Assembly: GCA_024279255.1 (NCBI GenBank)
Contig: JAJRRT010000013.1
Coordinates: forward strand, 1 to 41,138
Length of the DNA: 41,138 nucleotides
Direction: 5' to 3'
From: Deltaproteobacteria bacterium
Lineage (GTDB): Bacteria; Desulfobacterota; Desulfuromonadia; Desulfuromonadales; Geopsychrobacteraceae
Shown: positions 25,132-34,082 of the stretch, one piece after another
Numbering within the stretch: the first letter of the stretch is position 1
Layout: each line of letters opens with the position of its first letter
Notes under the pieces: generated by a model
The model's input: the letters and a program-made list of their open reading frames with translations, nothing else
The model's database searches: none
Told to the model about the DNA's origin: nothing
Program-made: the position numbers and the translations under genes

Positions 25132-26592
25132 ATGGCATTAACAATTAACACTAACGTCGCTTCCCTTAACGCCCAACGTAACCTGGGTAAATCTCAAGGT
25201 GCTCTGAACAAATCAATGGAGCGCCTCTCTTCTGGTCTGCGGATCAACAGTGCAAAAGATGACGCCGCTGGTTTGGCCATCTCCGACCGCATGACTTCTC
25301 AAATCCGTGGTCTCAATCAGGCCGCTCGAAACGCAAACGATGGGATCTCCTTAGCACAGACTGCTGAGGGTGCCCTGCAGGAGAGTACCAATATTCTGCA
25401 GCGGATGCGTGAGCTGGCAATTCAGTCAGCCAACGATACCAACACAAACCAAGACCGGGCTTCCTTGCAGGCTGAGGTTGACCAGCTGATTTCCGAGCTG
25501 GATCGTATCGGTAATAACACCACCTTCAACGGTAAGAAACTGCTCGATGGTTCCATGACCAACGCCAGTTTCCACGTTGGCGCAAACGCGAATCAGAGCA
25601 TCTCTTTCTCTGTTGGTGATGCGCGCGCGACCAGTCTCGGTTCCAATGCGACTGTTTCGACTACCGGACTGAATGCTGCGGCCGGTACTTCATCAGGGAC
25701 TTTAACCTCAGCGAACAATGTCATTAGCATTAATGGTACGCAGATCGGTGTTGTTGCTGATGGGAAATCGACTACGGACGATACTTCTTCAGCTCTGGCA
25801 CTGGCAAACGGCATCAATGCCAAGGCCGCAACCACAGGCGTTACTGCTACTGCGAATGCAACCTCCGCCAATCTGGGCGCGGTTACTGCTGATGGTAATG
25901 GCATCACCGGCGCCGGTGACTTCTCGATTAATGGCGTCGATATTATGGTGACCTCAATTGCCGCTGCCGATGCCACTGGTAGCTTGACCGATGCGATTAA
26001 TGCCGTTAGTAGCCAGACCGGTGTTACTGCAGCTCTCAATGCTGCAGATGAGATGGTACTGACCGCTGAAGATGGTCGCAATATCCAAATTACATCGGAT
26101 GCTGGCGCTGATGTCGATGTCTTTGCTACCGGTGATATTTCCGGTGCTGATGATGTTGTTGTGACCGGTACGGTTACCCTGGATTCCGATCAAGCTGTCG
26201 TTACTTCAGGTACCGCACTTGTAGCAGCTACTCATGGTTCGGCCCTCGCTCTGGGGACCACTGCGGTTACAACGACCAATGCTGTAACCAACGTCGATAT
26301 CACCAGTCAGACCGGTGCGAATGACTCGATTGCGAATATCGACCGTGCTATCGCCCAAATTGATACCACTCGTGGTGATCTCGGTGCTGTTCAGAACCGT
26401 TTTGAATCAACGATTGCTAACCTGCAAAACGTTTCTGAAAACCTCTCGGCTGCACGTAGTCGGATTCTCGACGCGGATATCGCAGAAGAGACTTCGGCGA
26501 TGACCAAGAACAACATCCTGCAGCAGGCTGGTGTTTCGATCCTGGCGCAAGCTAACCAGGCTCCTCAACTCGCCTTGTCACTGCTGGGTTAA
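25132..26592 (+). CDS. fliC: Flagellin (filament protein)
   Basis: Secreted filament subunit of 486 residues. The N-terminal D0/D1 ([21 protein letters not shown] to ~170) and C-terminal D1/D0 (~395-486, ending [14 protein letters not shown]) are highly typical. The TLR5-contact motif is present as [13 protein letters not shown] with the key Arg. The centre (~170-390) is rich in Ala, Thr, Ser, Gly and Asp with almost no aromatic residues. It holds two flagellin-IN-like repeats ([12 protein letters not shown] and [12 protein letters not shown], each followed by AINA-type helices). This region offers many Ser/Thr sites for O-glycosylation by the island upstream (inference). It is flanked by its own promoter candidate and terminator, so expression is probably monocistronic and high. 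Confidence 0.97.
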   Translation: MALTINTNVASLNAQRNLGKSQGALNKSMERLSSGLRINSAKDDAAGLAISDRMTSQIRGLNQAARNANDGISLAQTAEGALQESTNILQRMRELAIQSANDTNTNQDRASLQAEVDQLISELDRIGNNTTFNGKKLLDGSMTNASFHVGANANQSISFSVGDARATSLGSNATVSTTGLNAAAGTSSGTLTSANNVISINGTQIGVVADGKSTTDDTSSALALANGINAKAATTGVTATANATSANLGAVTADGNGITGAGDFSINGVDIMVTSIAAADATGSLTDAINAVSSQTGVTAALNAADEMVLTAEDGRNIQITSDAGADVDVFATGDISGADDVVVTGTVTLDSDQAVVTSGTALVAATHGSALALGTTAVTTTNAVTNVDITSQTGANDSIANIDRAIAQIDTTRGDLGAVQNRFESTIANLQNVSENLSAARSRILDADIAEETSAMTKNNILQQAGVSILAQANQAPQLALSLLG

Positions 26593-26612
26593 TCTAAGGG
26601 AAGACTGCTATC

Positions 26613-26642
26613 GGGGGCCGGTTCGGCCGGCCCCCTTTTTTT
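26613..26642 (+). terminator. Intrinsic terminator of fliC
   Basis: A perfect 9-bp GC stem, GGGGGCCGG (26613-26621) with CCGGCCCCC (26627-26635), closes loop TTCGG and is followed by seven T. Confidence 0.95.
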
Positions 26643-26687
26643 AAAAGTGTAGCAGCCTGCCATTAGAATAAAAGAGAGGAAATAGCC

Positions 26688-27035
26688 ATGAGAATCGATA
26701 CACCAACCATCACAGGTAGCCCGTTGCAGCAGTCACCAAGGGCCATAGATAAAGTTAAAGAAGAACGCAAAGTGAAGGATGAAGTTGCTCCTGAGCCTCA
26801 GGTTGATAAGAGTACAGTTCAATCTGAAGAGTTGATCCAACAGATTAAAGGATTAACCGAAGAAGGTTTATATAGTGTTCGTTTTGAGAACGATGATCGC
26901 TCCAATGCTTTGGTCGTAAAGATTGTTGATCGCGAAACTGACGAAACGATACGCCAGGTTCCAGTCGAGGAAGTCTTGGAACTCAGAGCCATTATGGATG
27001 ACCTTCGCGGCAATATTATCGACACTCAGAGTTAA
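26688..27035 (+). CDS. flaG: FlaG family protein
   Basis: Protein of 115 residues. The first ~50 are polar (KVKEERKVKDEVAPEPQ) and the C-terminal half carries the FlaG core: YSVRFENDDRSNALVVKIVD, then RETDETIRQVPVEEVLEL. FlaG proteins influence filament length and are usually found, as here, between fliC and fliD. GAGAGGA lies upstream of the start. It is probably the first gene of a flaG-fliD-fliS-fliT-like operon; spacing to fliD is 52 bp. Confidence 0.88.
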   Translation: MRIDTPTITGSPLQQSPRAIDKVKEERKVKDEVAPEPQVDKSTVQSEELIQQIKGLTEEGLYSVRFENDDRSNALVVKIVDRETDETIRQVPVEEVLELRAIMDDLRGNIIDTQS

Positions 27036-27087
27036 CCGATAAGTAAGAGTTGCTGACCGCTAGATTTTTCAGCAAGAGGAGACAGTT

Positions 27088-28713
27088 ATGTCCATCACCT
27101 TCGGTGGCCTGGCAACAGGTCTGGATACAAATGCCATTGTCGATCAGTTGATGGCGCTGGAACGCAAGCCGATCACCCGTCTCGAAACAGATAAGTCCTG
27201 GTTACAGGCGCGCGAGGTCGCCTACACGACATTTGATGGCAAGCTTAAAGGATTTTTGTCGAGCATCGAAAAGCTCGGCTCGAGCGATACTTTGCAGCAA
27301 AAATCAGTTTCGGCAACGAGCAATGATTATTTCTCGGTGACGGCCGGGGTCGATGCTCTGCCGGGAGCCAGCTATCAGGTTGAAGTCGTATCCCTGGCCC
27401 AGGTTGAGAAGAATGTCAGCCAGGGCTACGTGAGTAAAACGGCGCAGAGCTTTGGCCAGGGAGAGTTGACCCTGACCGTAGGCGACAATACGCCGGTCAA
27501 TATCACGATTGATGAAACGAACAACTCCCTTGAAGGGATGATGACTGCGATCAATGATGCCGATGCGGGGGTAAATGCTTAGATCATCAATGACGGAACC
27601 GGCAGCCCTTATCGTCTGGTCTTGACCGGAGACGATGTCGCGACCTCTTTTTCGATGACCTCAACCCTGCCGACTTACAACGGTGACATAAGTGCTCAAT
27701 TGATGACGGGTGGGTTTGCCGATCAAACAGCTGCAACCTTTGGTAGCGGCACCCTTGATCTGTCAACCGGGCATCAGATTACACTCGGTGGTTCGACCAA
27801 CTCGCTGAACGATATCAGGGATGCGATTAATGCTGAAACCGGCACTACCGGGGTGACCGCTTCAGTCGTTGCCGATGGGGCTAACTTTGTCCTCTCTCTA
27901 AGTGGTGGCGAGACGATTACGACCACATCTTTGACCGGTGGCAATTACGACCCACTGAATCTCACTGAAACCCAGGTCTCCTCGCAAGCACATATCAGGG
28001 TCGATACGATCGATATTTACGCGGATAGCAACACGCTCACCGAGGCGCTCCCCGGCTTAACCCTGGACCTGACAAGTTCTGCAGTCGGGACCATGACCAG
28101 CGTCACGGTCTCTTTGGATGAAACAGAGGTCAAGTCGCAAATTCAGTCGTTTGTAAGCGGTTACAATGACGTCATGTCTTTTATCAGTGACCAATCGGCC
28201 AGCGAAGACTCTGCAGGGGGGATCTTGGGCGGTGATTCAGGCATGAACAATGTCAAGCGCCGCCTGCAGAATATGCTGACCACGATGGTCGACAACACCG
28301 GAAGCTTTTCAGCTTTATCACAGCTTGGCTTTGAAACACAGCGGGATGGGACAATTACTCTGGACGATGCTGTCCTGACCGATGCGATCAGGAACGACCT
28401 TGACAGCGTTGAAAAGCTTTTCGTCGGTGATGGGACTACCGATGGTGTTGCGGCCCTGTTTCAGAACTATCTGGAAGGGAAGACCGATTCCAAAAATGGC
28501 ATGCTCGCCACCAACCAAGTCGGCACCGCAGACAATATCCGGCGAATCGATAGTAGAATTGAAACGATCGAAAATCGCCTGGCCAAGAAAGAAGAGACTC
28601 TACGCGCCAAGTTTACCAACTTGGAACAATTGATCAGTGGCATGAATGCGCAAAGCGACTTTTTAACTCAGCAGATGGATATGCTGAATAATATGATGAC
28701 GGGGAATAACTAA
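27088..28713 (+). pseudogene. fliD: Filament cap protein FliD, interrupted by an in-frame TAG
   Basis: The full frame spans 541 codons, with codon 165 (27580-27582) TAG. Before it: MSITFGGLATGLDTNAIVDQLM, the FliD N-terminal domain. After it, in the same frame, IINDGTGSPYRLVLTGDD continues a conserved FliD stretch and runs to the C-terminal helical domain (NRLAKKEETLRAKFTNLEQL, then QMDMLNNMM). FliD caps the filament and is needed for flagellin assembly, so the stop would abolish assembly unless suppressed. CAG to TAG is a one-base change, so a recent mutation or a read error is simplest. GAGGAG upstream. It overlaps fliS (TAATG). Confidence 0.88.
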
Positions 28714-29138
28714 TGAATGCTTATATGACACAATATCAGAATAACCAGATCCTGACTGCGACTCCAGAGCAAATTCTGATCATGCTATATGACGGTGCTA
28801 TCCGTTTTTGCAATCAAGCTATGCACGCAATGGATTCTGGTAATAAAGTCGTTCAGGCCGAAAAGATTAATCGGACAATGGCGATTGTTTGTGAATTTGC
28901 CAATACTCTCGACCATGAGATCGGTGGAGAGATCGCGACTGACCTGGATGCGCTCTACGCGTTTATGACCAGGGAGTTGACGCGTGCAAATTTGGAAGGT
29001 GACCGCAAGGCCCTGGAAGTTGTTACAGGGCTACTCTCCGAATTGCGCGAAGCCTGGATAGAAGCGGCTAAAATATACGTTGAAGAGAGACGGATTCCAA
29101 GTGATACCGCGGGAAGCGGTGTTGTTGCGTCGCTCTAG
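28713..29138 (+). CDS. fliS: Flagellar export chaperone FliS
   Basis: Cytosolic four-helix protein of 141 residues that binds the C-terminus of flagellin and prevents premature polymerisation. Typical motifs: MTQYQNNQILTATPEQILIMLYDGAIRFCNQA, then EKINRTMAIVCEFANTLD and REAWIEAAKIY. The start overlaps the fliD stop (TAATG), so fliS translation is coupled to fliD and could fall if fliD really stops early. Confidence 0.95.
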   Translation: MNAYMTQYQNNQILTATPEQILIMLYDGAIRFCNQAMHAMDSGNKVVQAEKINRTMAIVCEFANTLDHEIGGEIATDLDALYAFMTRELTRANLEGDRKALEVVTGLLSELREAWIEAAKIYVEERRIPSDTAGSGVVASL

Positions 29139-29150
29139 GGGGGAACTGTC

Positions 29151-29567
29151 ATGACTGGATTTAATCCCCATACTGAAAAGTTACTTGCATTCTCAGTTGA
29201 GCAATATCGAGAATTACAACAGCATGCAGAAAGGCTGATAAAAATACTGGCTGGTTGCGATTATTCTCAAGTCCATGAGCATAGGTCCAGACTACAGAAT
29301 TTGCAGACTGCGGCCAGCCAACAAGATGAAACGCTGCTGCCACTGCTTGAGTGCGATCTGCTGGCCTGGGAGGGGCATCCACTCTACCGAAAGCGGCTGC
29401 GCTTTATTACCTCTATTCTTGAGTTGAACGAGTTGCTTTTGCCAAAAATCCGTGGCATGATGGCGGTAACTTCGTCTGAAATTGAGCAGTTACAGAACGG
29501 TCGCATTGCGATTACTGGCTACGCTTTACCCAAAGTTGATCAGCGAGGTTTGCGAGGGGTTGGATAA
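29151..29567 (+). CDS. FliT-like flagellar chaperone (by position)
   Basis: Helical protein of 138 residues directly after fliS, with a strong GGGGGGAA site upstream. It has a long helix (LAFSVEQYRELQQHAERLIKIL) and a second helical half (RFITSILELNELLLPKIRGMM) but no sharp motif. Position after fliS is where fliT, the FliD chaperone, usually lies, and size and helicity fit. FlgN-like proteins have a similar look, so I leave the symbol empty. Confidence 0.65.
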   Translation: MTGFNPHTEKLLAFSVEQYRELQQHAERLIKILAGCDYSQVHEHRSRLQNLQTAASQQDETLLPLLECDLLAWEGHPLYRKRLRFITSILELNELLLPKIRGMMAVTSSEIEQLQNGRIAITGYALPKVDQRGLRGVG

Positions 29568-29606
29568 GCAACTGAACTATATATTAGGTCCTGCCACAGG
29601 TTGTTC

Positions 29607-30272
29607 ATGTCTGCACTAAATCACCTCAGAGAATATCGCGTCGTACAAGTTACGCTCCCTCGCCATGACGGAGAATCATCTGTTATCGATGGTGTTGCTC
29701 TGGCAAAATCCCCCCCTGTCTTTGAAGTCACTTTTCTTCCGGATCAGCTTCAGCCTGCTACTTTTGATGAGCAGGCCGGTTGTCAGATATCTTTCGTCGC
29801 TGATAACGGGTCAAAACAGAGCCTTTCTGCCGAGGTTATCAACATTGCCAGTGATACCAAGTTGCAATTGCGGGCTCTTGAAGCATCCGGCCAGATGCAA
29901 AAGCGGGCATATTTCAGGGTTGATGCTGTGCTGTCGGTCAGTTTTTGGCCGATTGATGTCGAGGATGTCAATGCGCAAACGGTACAAACTCCCGTCAACC
30001 TTAGCGGAGGTGGAATCCGTATCCCGGTCAAAGAAGCAATGCCTGATGGAGCCAAAGTCGGCCTGGAAATTATTCTCGATGCCCCACATCCGCGTGTTAT
30101 TGAGTGCACCGCTGTGGTTATTCGCTCTTTTCTGCTAAGCGGAGTGATGCAGCTTGCATTGCGCTTTATTGACATTGAAGATGAAGATCAGGATGCACTC
30201 GTTGCCTACTGCTTTGCTGAGCAGCGCAAACAATTGCGCCTCAAGGTACATATGATGGGAATAGATCCCTAG
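29607..30272 (+). CDS. PilZ-domain c-di-GMP-binding protein
   Basis: Protein of 221 residues starting at MSALNHLREYR (29607; AGG upstream, with a TTG two codons earlier as alternative). The N-terminal ~95 residues form a YcgR-N-like beta domain. The PilZ domain begins with RAYFR (the RxxxR c-di-GMP motif) near residue 98, followed by NLSGGGIRIPV (the D/NxSxxG motif), both intact. Proteins of this layout usually act as flagellar brakes or flagellar gene regulators in response to c-di-GMP. It is the last gene before a bidirectional terminator and faces a diguanylate cyclase gene. Confidence 0.87.
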   Translation: MSALNHLREYRVVQVTLPRHDGESSVIDGVALAKSPPVFEVTFLPDQLQPATFDEQAGCQISFVADNGSKQSLSAEVINIASDTKLQLRALEASGQMQKRAYFRVDAVLSVSFWPIDVEDVNAQTVQTPVNLSGGGIRIPVKEAMPDGAKVGLEIILDAPHPRVIECTAVVIRSFLLSGVMQLALRFIDIEDEDQDALVAYCFAEQRKQLRLKVHMMGIDP

Positions 30273-30294
30273 AATATTGAAAATTAAGAGATTA

Positions 30295-30330
30295 AAAGAG
30301 CCCGTTATCTTCTTGGAGAACGGGCTCTTT
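30295..30330. terminator. Bidirectional intrinsic terminator
   Basis: A perfect 12-bp stem, AAAGAGCCCGTT (30295-30306) with AACGGGCTCTTT (30319-30330), has A and T runs on its two sides, fitting both the PilZ (+) and GGDEF (-) genes that converge here. Confidence 0.88.
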
Positions 30331-30335
30331 CAGTT

Positions 30336-31319
30336 CTAGATGGCCTGCAGAGGGTTTAATACCGACAAGCTAGAATCAAAGGCTGGCAAAGATGGAGTTG
30401 CTGTTGGCAAAAAAGTCTCTGTGCGATTTCGACCACTCTTTTTAGCCTGATAGAGTGCAGAGTCAGCCTCTCCAACCAGATCACTGACACCTGCGTTGCG
30501 GTTACCATCGAAACAAGTCAGGCCAATACTGGCGGTCAGTGCTGATTTATTTTGCCAAAGTTCACCAGACAAAACTGCAAGCCCCTGGTGGAGGCGCTCT
30601 GCTAGCCGCCTTGCAGTGGTTGCTGTTGCTCCAGGGAGAATAATCACAAATTCTTCACCCCCATAACGACAGGCAACATCAGTGTCACGAACTGTTTCAG
30701 TGAAAACTCCTGAAACCGATTTAAGGATAGTATCTCCGGCCTGATGGCCATAGCAATCATTAAACCATTTAAAATGATCAAGATCGATCAACATTAAAGC
30801 AAAGGATATTCCACTGCGGCGACTGCGTGAAACTTCCTGCCCCAGTCGCAGATCAAATGAAGCACGGTTACCAAGACCGGTCAATGGATCACATAATGCC
30901 ATTTGAGCCAATTCTGCCCTACGGTTGCGCAGATAAATGATCTGCTCTGAGCGCTTGAGGTGTCCATTAATACGAGCCGTTAATTCAGAAGTCGGTGTAA
31001 CAAAGGTAACGCTGTCGCATGCTCCGAGCGCAAGTCCCCGCAGTCGTTGCTCACGCGCTCCCTCTTTGGTGAAGATCAATAATGGGATATCAGTCCATGC
31101 CGGATTAAGATGCACAGTTTCAAGCCAGTCAGTTGAATCATCTATGGTGCCGAATGCCCAGAAAATCATGTCTATTTTCTGTTTTTGCAACTCAGCGAGG
31201 GCATCATCCCCGCTTGAGCAGACAACAACCTGAGAAAAAATTTGAGTTTTAAGAACTTTCTTCTCCAAGGCACCACGTGGTGGATTGTTGGCGGAGATGA
31301 TAAGGGCAGTAGTTGTCAT
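30336..31319 (-). CDS. Diguanylate cyclase with degenerate receiver domain
   Basis: Protein of 327 residues in PleD-like order. Residues ~1-125 have a response-regulator fold but the phospho-acceptor position reads Ala55 (DMIFWAFG) and the acidic pocket is Asn (ISANNP), so it is probably a pseudo-receiver that is not phosphorylated. The GGDEF domain (~140-305) is intact: DPLTGLGNRASFD, then LIDLDHFKWFNDCYGHQAGD and the active site RYGGEEFVI. The inhibitory I-site RxxD (RDTD) lies five residues before GGEEF. It makes c-di-GMP, probably with product inhibition, and lies next to a PilZ receptor gene. Confidence 0.92.
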   Translation of the reverse strand: MTTTALIISANNPPRGALEKKVLKTQIFSQVVVCSSGDDALAELQKQKIDMIFWAFGTIDDSTDWLETVHLNPAWTDIPLLIFTKEGAREQRLRGLALGACDSVTFVTPTSELTARINGHLKRSEQIIYLRNRRAELAQMALCDPLTGLGNRASFDLRLGQEVSRSRRSGISFALMLIDLDHFKWFNDCYGHQAGDTILKSVSGVFTETVRDTDVACRYGGEEFVIILPGATATTARRLAERLHQGLAVLSGELWQNKSALTASIGLTCFDGNRNAGVSDLVGEADSALYQAKKSGRNRTETFLPTATPSLPAFDSSLSVLNPLQAI

Positions 31320-31512
31320 CGTTCAGTCCCTTTCACGGTTGGCCAATAAGTCGGCGTTGCTTTAAGTATCGGCAGTCTCCAGCTCTTTCTTTAGCAAAGA
31401 CTAATCAAGTTCGGAAACTTTAAGAGCGAATTCTGTGCCAGAACGGCTAAGGCAAAATAAACCCTTTGTAAATTAGATAGTTAAGACAATCTCCATAGTT
31501 TTCCTTCCCGGC

Positions 31513-31545
31513 GCATCTCTAACGTTACTGAGATGCCATTTTTTT
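31513..31545 (+). terminator. Orphan terminator-like hairpin
   Basis: GCATCTC (31513-31519) and GAGATGC (31530-31536) form a perfect 7-bp stem around TAACGTTACT, followed by CA and seven T. It points rightward but no plus-strand gene precedes it; it lies between divergent genes, 60 bp before the FliK-like gene. It may end a leader or a small RNA. Otherwise the 286-bp gap shows nothing clear. Confidence 0.55.
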
Positions 31546-31605
31546 GACATCCGTCAGCAATGATATTCATTAAAGTACAGGGGCTTCCCTGCCGATAAGG
31601 GCAGC

Positions 31606-33183
31606 ATGACGATTGTAAACCCTCTGGTATCTTCCAATTTAGTGGTCCAGACATCTGTAACGACCACAGGTCCCGAAGCGAGACAGAACGATCTGCGCAC
31701 CGAGCAAATTGTGCGAGCGACTGTTATCGAAGGCGGACTTGACCGAGCACAGCTTGAATTAAAGAATCAGAAATTTTGGATTCAATCTGACAAAGAACTT
31801 CAAACCGGACAGCAACTTAAACTTCAGGTGCTGACGACTCACCCAAAACTCACATTTAAGCTCCTCCCAGCCCCCCTGGAAACGCAGCTTGTTACGCTAC
31901 TACCATTACTGACAAAGCCCTTCAACTGGAAGAGCCTCTTGCAACAAGCCCAGCAGAAAAACAGCTCGCATTCAGAGCCTATGAAACAGGTGCTTTCACG
32001 GCTTTCTACTTTTTTGCGCCCTACTGCGGAATTGCCAAAAAAAGACTTAGCGACCATTGTCTCGACATTGAATCAATTAAAAAATTCAGAGCCACTCTTG
32101 TCTGGAGCTAACGGCCCCGCGCTAGCGACAGCTTTTGATCGGTTGCTCAACGCAATCAATTTACCGGGCGAAGCATTGGAACTCACTCAACAGTTAAAAG
32201 CTGTCGCGTTGCAGATTCGTCAGCAACCAGAACTGATAAGTGCGTTTTCAGCGGCCAAACGTGAGAAGTTCAGTGAGATCCTGAACCAGATCAGCCAACC
32301 TCAAAAACCTCTTCCAGTTGCGCAAGCGCGCCTGTTGGCAACGGAATTAAAAACCTTACTGCCCGCCAATCCCGCGCAGGCAAACAATTCCATGAGTCAC
32401 CTGGACCAAGTCCTTCAGTCTCTGCTTACCCCCTCCCCTGAAAAGATTGAATTATCACCTGTGGTCCTGGGACTCTTGAAAGGCCTGGTCAACCAACTGG
32501 AAATCGCCGTCGCAGCAAAACCAGACTGGCCGCAAGGGTTACAACTGCTCATTCAACAGGTCCTTGGATCGGTGCAGCCCTTACTTACCGAACCTGCAGT
32601 CCTTGAACAGGGAAGAAATCTTGGTGTCCTGTCTCAATTATTCGGTTTAAATCTGGAAACGGAACTGCTGCGAGGCAGAACCAAGGATGCTCTTAGCTCA
32701 CTCAAGGTTGCCCTGCTGGGAGATCGTGCCGAATTAGGACCTAAAGGAGAAGAAGCATTACAGCGACTTGAACTTTTCCAGATTTGTCGCGTCCGGCTGG
32801 CCGAGCAAAACTTGACCTTTATCCCCTTGCCTCTTTCTTTTCTCGAAGAAGGATTTCTCCTCGTCGAAGAACAGGAAGAGCAAGATCCAAAAAAGAACAA
32901 AGAAGACACAAACATGCGACTAACCTTGTATTTAAAATTGTCCTCGTTAGGTAATCTGCGAATCGATATGCTCTCTGAATCATCAGGAATGTTGTTGCGG
33001 GTTGCTTGCGAGGATCAAGAGCGGGCCAATTTTCTACAATTGATGAGTGATCAGTTGCAGGGACGTGTTAAAGAGCTCAATATCCGTGGAATCAGTTTTA
33101 CAACTGGAGTCGAAGCGCCAGCGTGTGAATTACTCCAACGGATTCTGCCTTCAACAAATAGGATGCTTGATGCACGGGTTTAG
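31606..33183 (+). CDS. FliK-like hook-length control protein
   Basis: Protein of 525 residues. The N-terminal ~100 residues form a small beta domain (RAQLELKNQKFWIQSDKELQ). The centre (~100-400) is Gln-, Leu- and Pro-rich helix with little conservation, as in molecular-ruler regions. The C-terminal ~95 residues (LTLYLKLSSLGNLRIDMLS, then LRVACEDQERANFLQLMSDQL and GRVKELNIRGISF) match the Flg_hook domain of FliK, which switches the export gate from hook to filament. It lies outside a basal-body operon and beside an FlhB-like gene, its natural partner. A second FliK elsewhere cannot be excluded. Confidence 0.78.
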   Translation: MTIVNPLVSSNLVVQTSVTTTGPEARQNDLRTEQIVRATVIEGGLDRAQLELKNQKFWIQSDKELQTGQQLKLQVLTTHPKLTFKLLPAPLETQLVTLLPLLTKPFNWKSLLQQAQQKNSSHSEPMKQVLSRLSTFLRPTAELPKKDLATIVSTLNQLKNSEPLLSGANGPALATAFDRLLNAINLPGEALELTQQLKAVALQIRQQPELISAFSAAKREKFSEILNQISQPQKPLPVAQARLLATELKTLLPANPAQANNSMSHLDQVLQSLLTPSPEKIELSPVVLGLLKGLVNQLEIAVAAKPDWPQGLQLLIQQVLGSVQPLLTEPAVLEQGRNLGVLSQLFGLNLETELLRGRTKDALSSLKVALLGDRAELGPKGEEALQRLELFQICRVRLAEQNLTFIPLPLSFLEEGFLLVEEQEEQDPKKNKEDTNMRLTLYLKLSSLGNLRIDMLSESSGMLLRVACEDQERANFLQLMSDQLQGRVKELNIRGISFTTGVEAPACELLQRILPSTNRMLDARV

Positions 33184-33283
33184 GTTTCGAGAGGAGAGAG
33201 GTGTGAGACGCGAAGTAGAGAGCCAAAGAGTCTATTTTTGTTTCACTTTTCCGCGCCTCCCGCTTCCTATCTAGGACCACGAT

Positions 33284-33577
33284 ATGAAAGATAGACCAAA
33301 GACAAACAAACAAGTCGTTGCTCTGAACTATGACCGAGGAGCTGGCGGTGCTCCTAAAGTGGTTGCCAGCGGTCGTGGTGAGATCGCGCAAAAAATTCTA
33401 ACGGCCGCTCGACACGTCGGTATCGATATTGTCGAAGATCCAGATCTACTCGAAGTTCTCGCCAAGGTTCCAGTTGGACAGGAGATTCCACCACAACTGT
33501 TTCAAGCCGTTGCTGAAATTCTCGCCTTTGTCTATCAGGCCAACAACCGTTATGCGGCACGTTCAAGCGAGTATTGA
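33284..33577 (+). CDS. FlhB C-terminal domain homologue (FhlB/YlqH-like)
   Basis: Protein of 97 residues corresponding to the cytoplasmic C-terminal domain of the export switch FlhB: VVALNYDRGAGGAPKVVASG, then ILTAARHVGIDIVEDPDLLEVL, QEIPPQLFQAVAEILAFVY. There are no membrane segments, and the NPTH self-cleavage site is absent because the protein begins just after that point. Such stand-alone homologues can substitute for the cleaved FlhB fragment. AGGA upstream. It is paired with the FliK-like gene 100 bp upstream; the gap between them is Gly/Arg-codon-like purine repeats with no clear feature. Confidence 0.88.
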   Translation: MKDRPKTNKQVVALNYDRGAGGAPKVVASGRGEIAQKILTAARHVGIDIVEDPDLLEVLAKVPVGQEIPPQLFQAVAEILAFVYQANNRYAARSSEY

Positions 33578-33643
33578 GGCCCCTTTGAGGTCCTGAAAAA
33601 CACTTTACACCCGTCGACCCTTAGTGTATCTTGTCCAGCCTGC

Positions 33644-33735
<92 letters not shown>

Positions 33736-33741
33736 CTACTT

Positions 33742-33862
33742 GACTGATGAAAAACGCCCATCTGCGGCGTTGTCTTCATCCCGCTTCAGCGGCGTACCAT
33801 TGAGGTACGCCTTTTTCAGCGCGATCTCAGACGCCTTGCAGCTCGGCATTTTTGATCAGCCC
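33742..33862. repeat. Long imperfect palindrome, intergenic element copy D (inverted orientation)
   Basis: Left TGATGAAAAACGCCCATC and right GGCATTTTTGATCA are inverted arms. The inner arms carry CATCTGCGGCGTT on the left and ACGCCTTGCAGC on the right, the reverse complement of the landmarks in copies A and B. The centre is a perfect hairpin GGCGTACC-ATTGA-GGTACGCC (33791-33811). It lies between tRNA-Ser(GGA) and the SRP RNA. Confidence 0.8.
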
Positions 33863-33932
33863 TGATACAGCTTTTTGTGTTAACGTTCACACATAGGCTG
33901 GCTGTCTGAAGCATGTTACGACTTACCGGCAG

Positions 33933-34042
33933 AAGTGACAGCCGGGTCCCACGCAACGAACGGTTGTGAACCCCGTCAGGCCCGGAAGGGAGCAGCGGCA
34001 GCAACATTGTTCGTGTGCCGTGGGAGTGCCTGGCTGTCACTT
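33933..34042 (+). ncRNA. ffs: Signal recognition particle RNA (small bacterial type)
   Basis: The conserved domain IV apical segment GTGAACCCCGTCAGGCCC followed by GGAAGGGAGCAGC is unmistakable. The flanks pair over most of their length (AAGTGACAGCC at the 5' end with GGCTGTCACTT at the 3' end), giving the ~110-nt hairpin of the 4.5S-type RNA that binds Ffh and guides membrane proteins to SecYEG. It lies 40 bp before dnaX. The ends are set by the pairing and may be off by a few bases. Confidence 0.95.
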
Positions 34043-34082
34043 GTGTCTGTAACTTTCCCTTCCGCCAGCGGAGTTTCTCCCC

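Noticed and set aside
25593-26081. 162-residue minus-strand frame inside fliC
   Set aside because: It mirrors the Ala/Thr-rich flagellin centre; composition is a by-product of the sense codons.
27580-27582. Pyrrolysine or other recoding of the TAG in fliD
   Set aside because: No pyl genes are visible here, no FliD is known to need such a residue, and a one-base CAG-to-TAG change explains it.
33184-33283. Small gene between the FliK-like and FlhB-like genes
   Set aside because: The stretch is low-complexity purine repeats with no start, ribosome site or domain.
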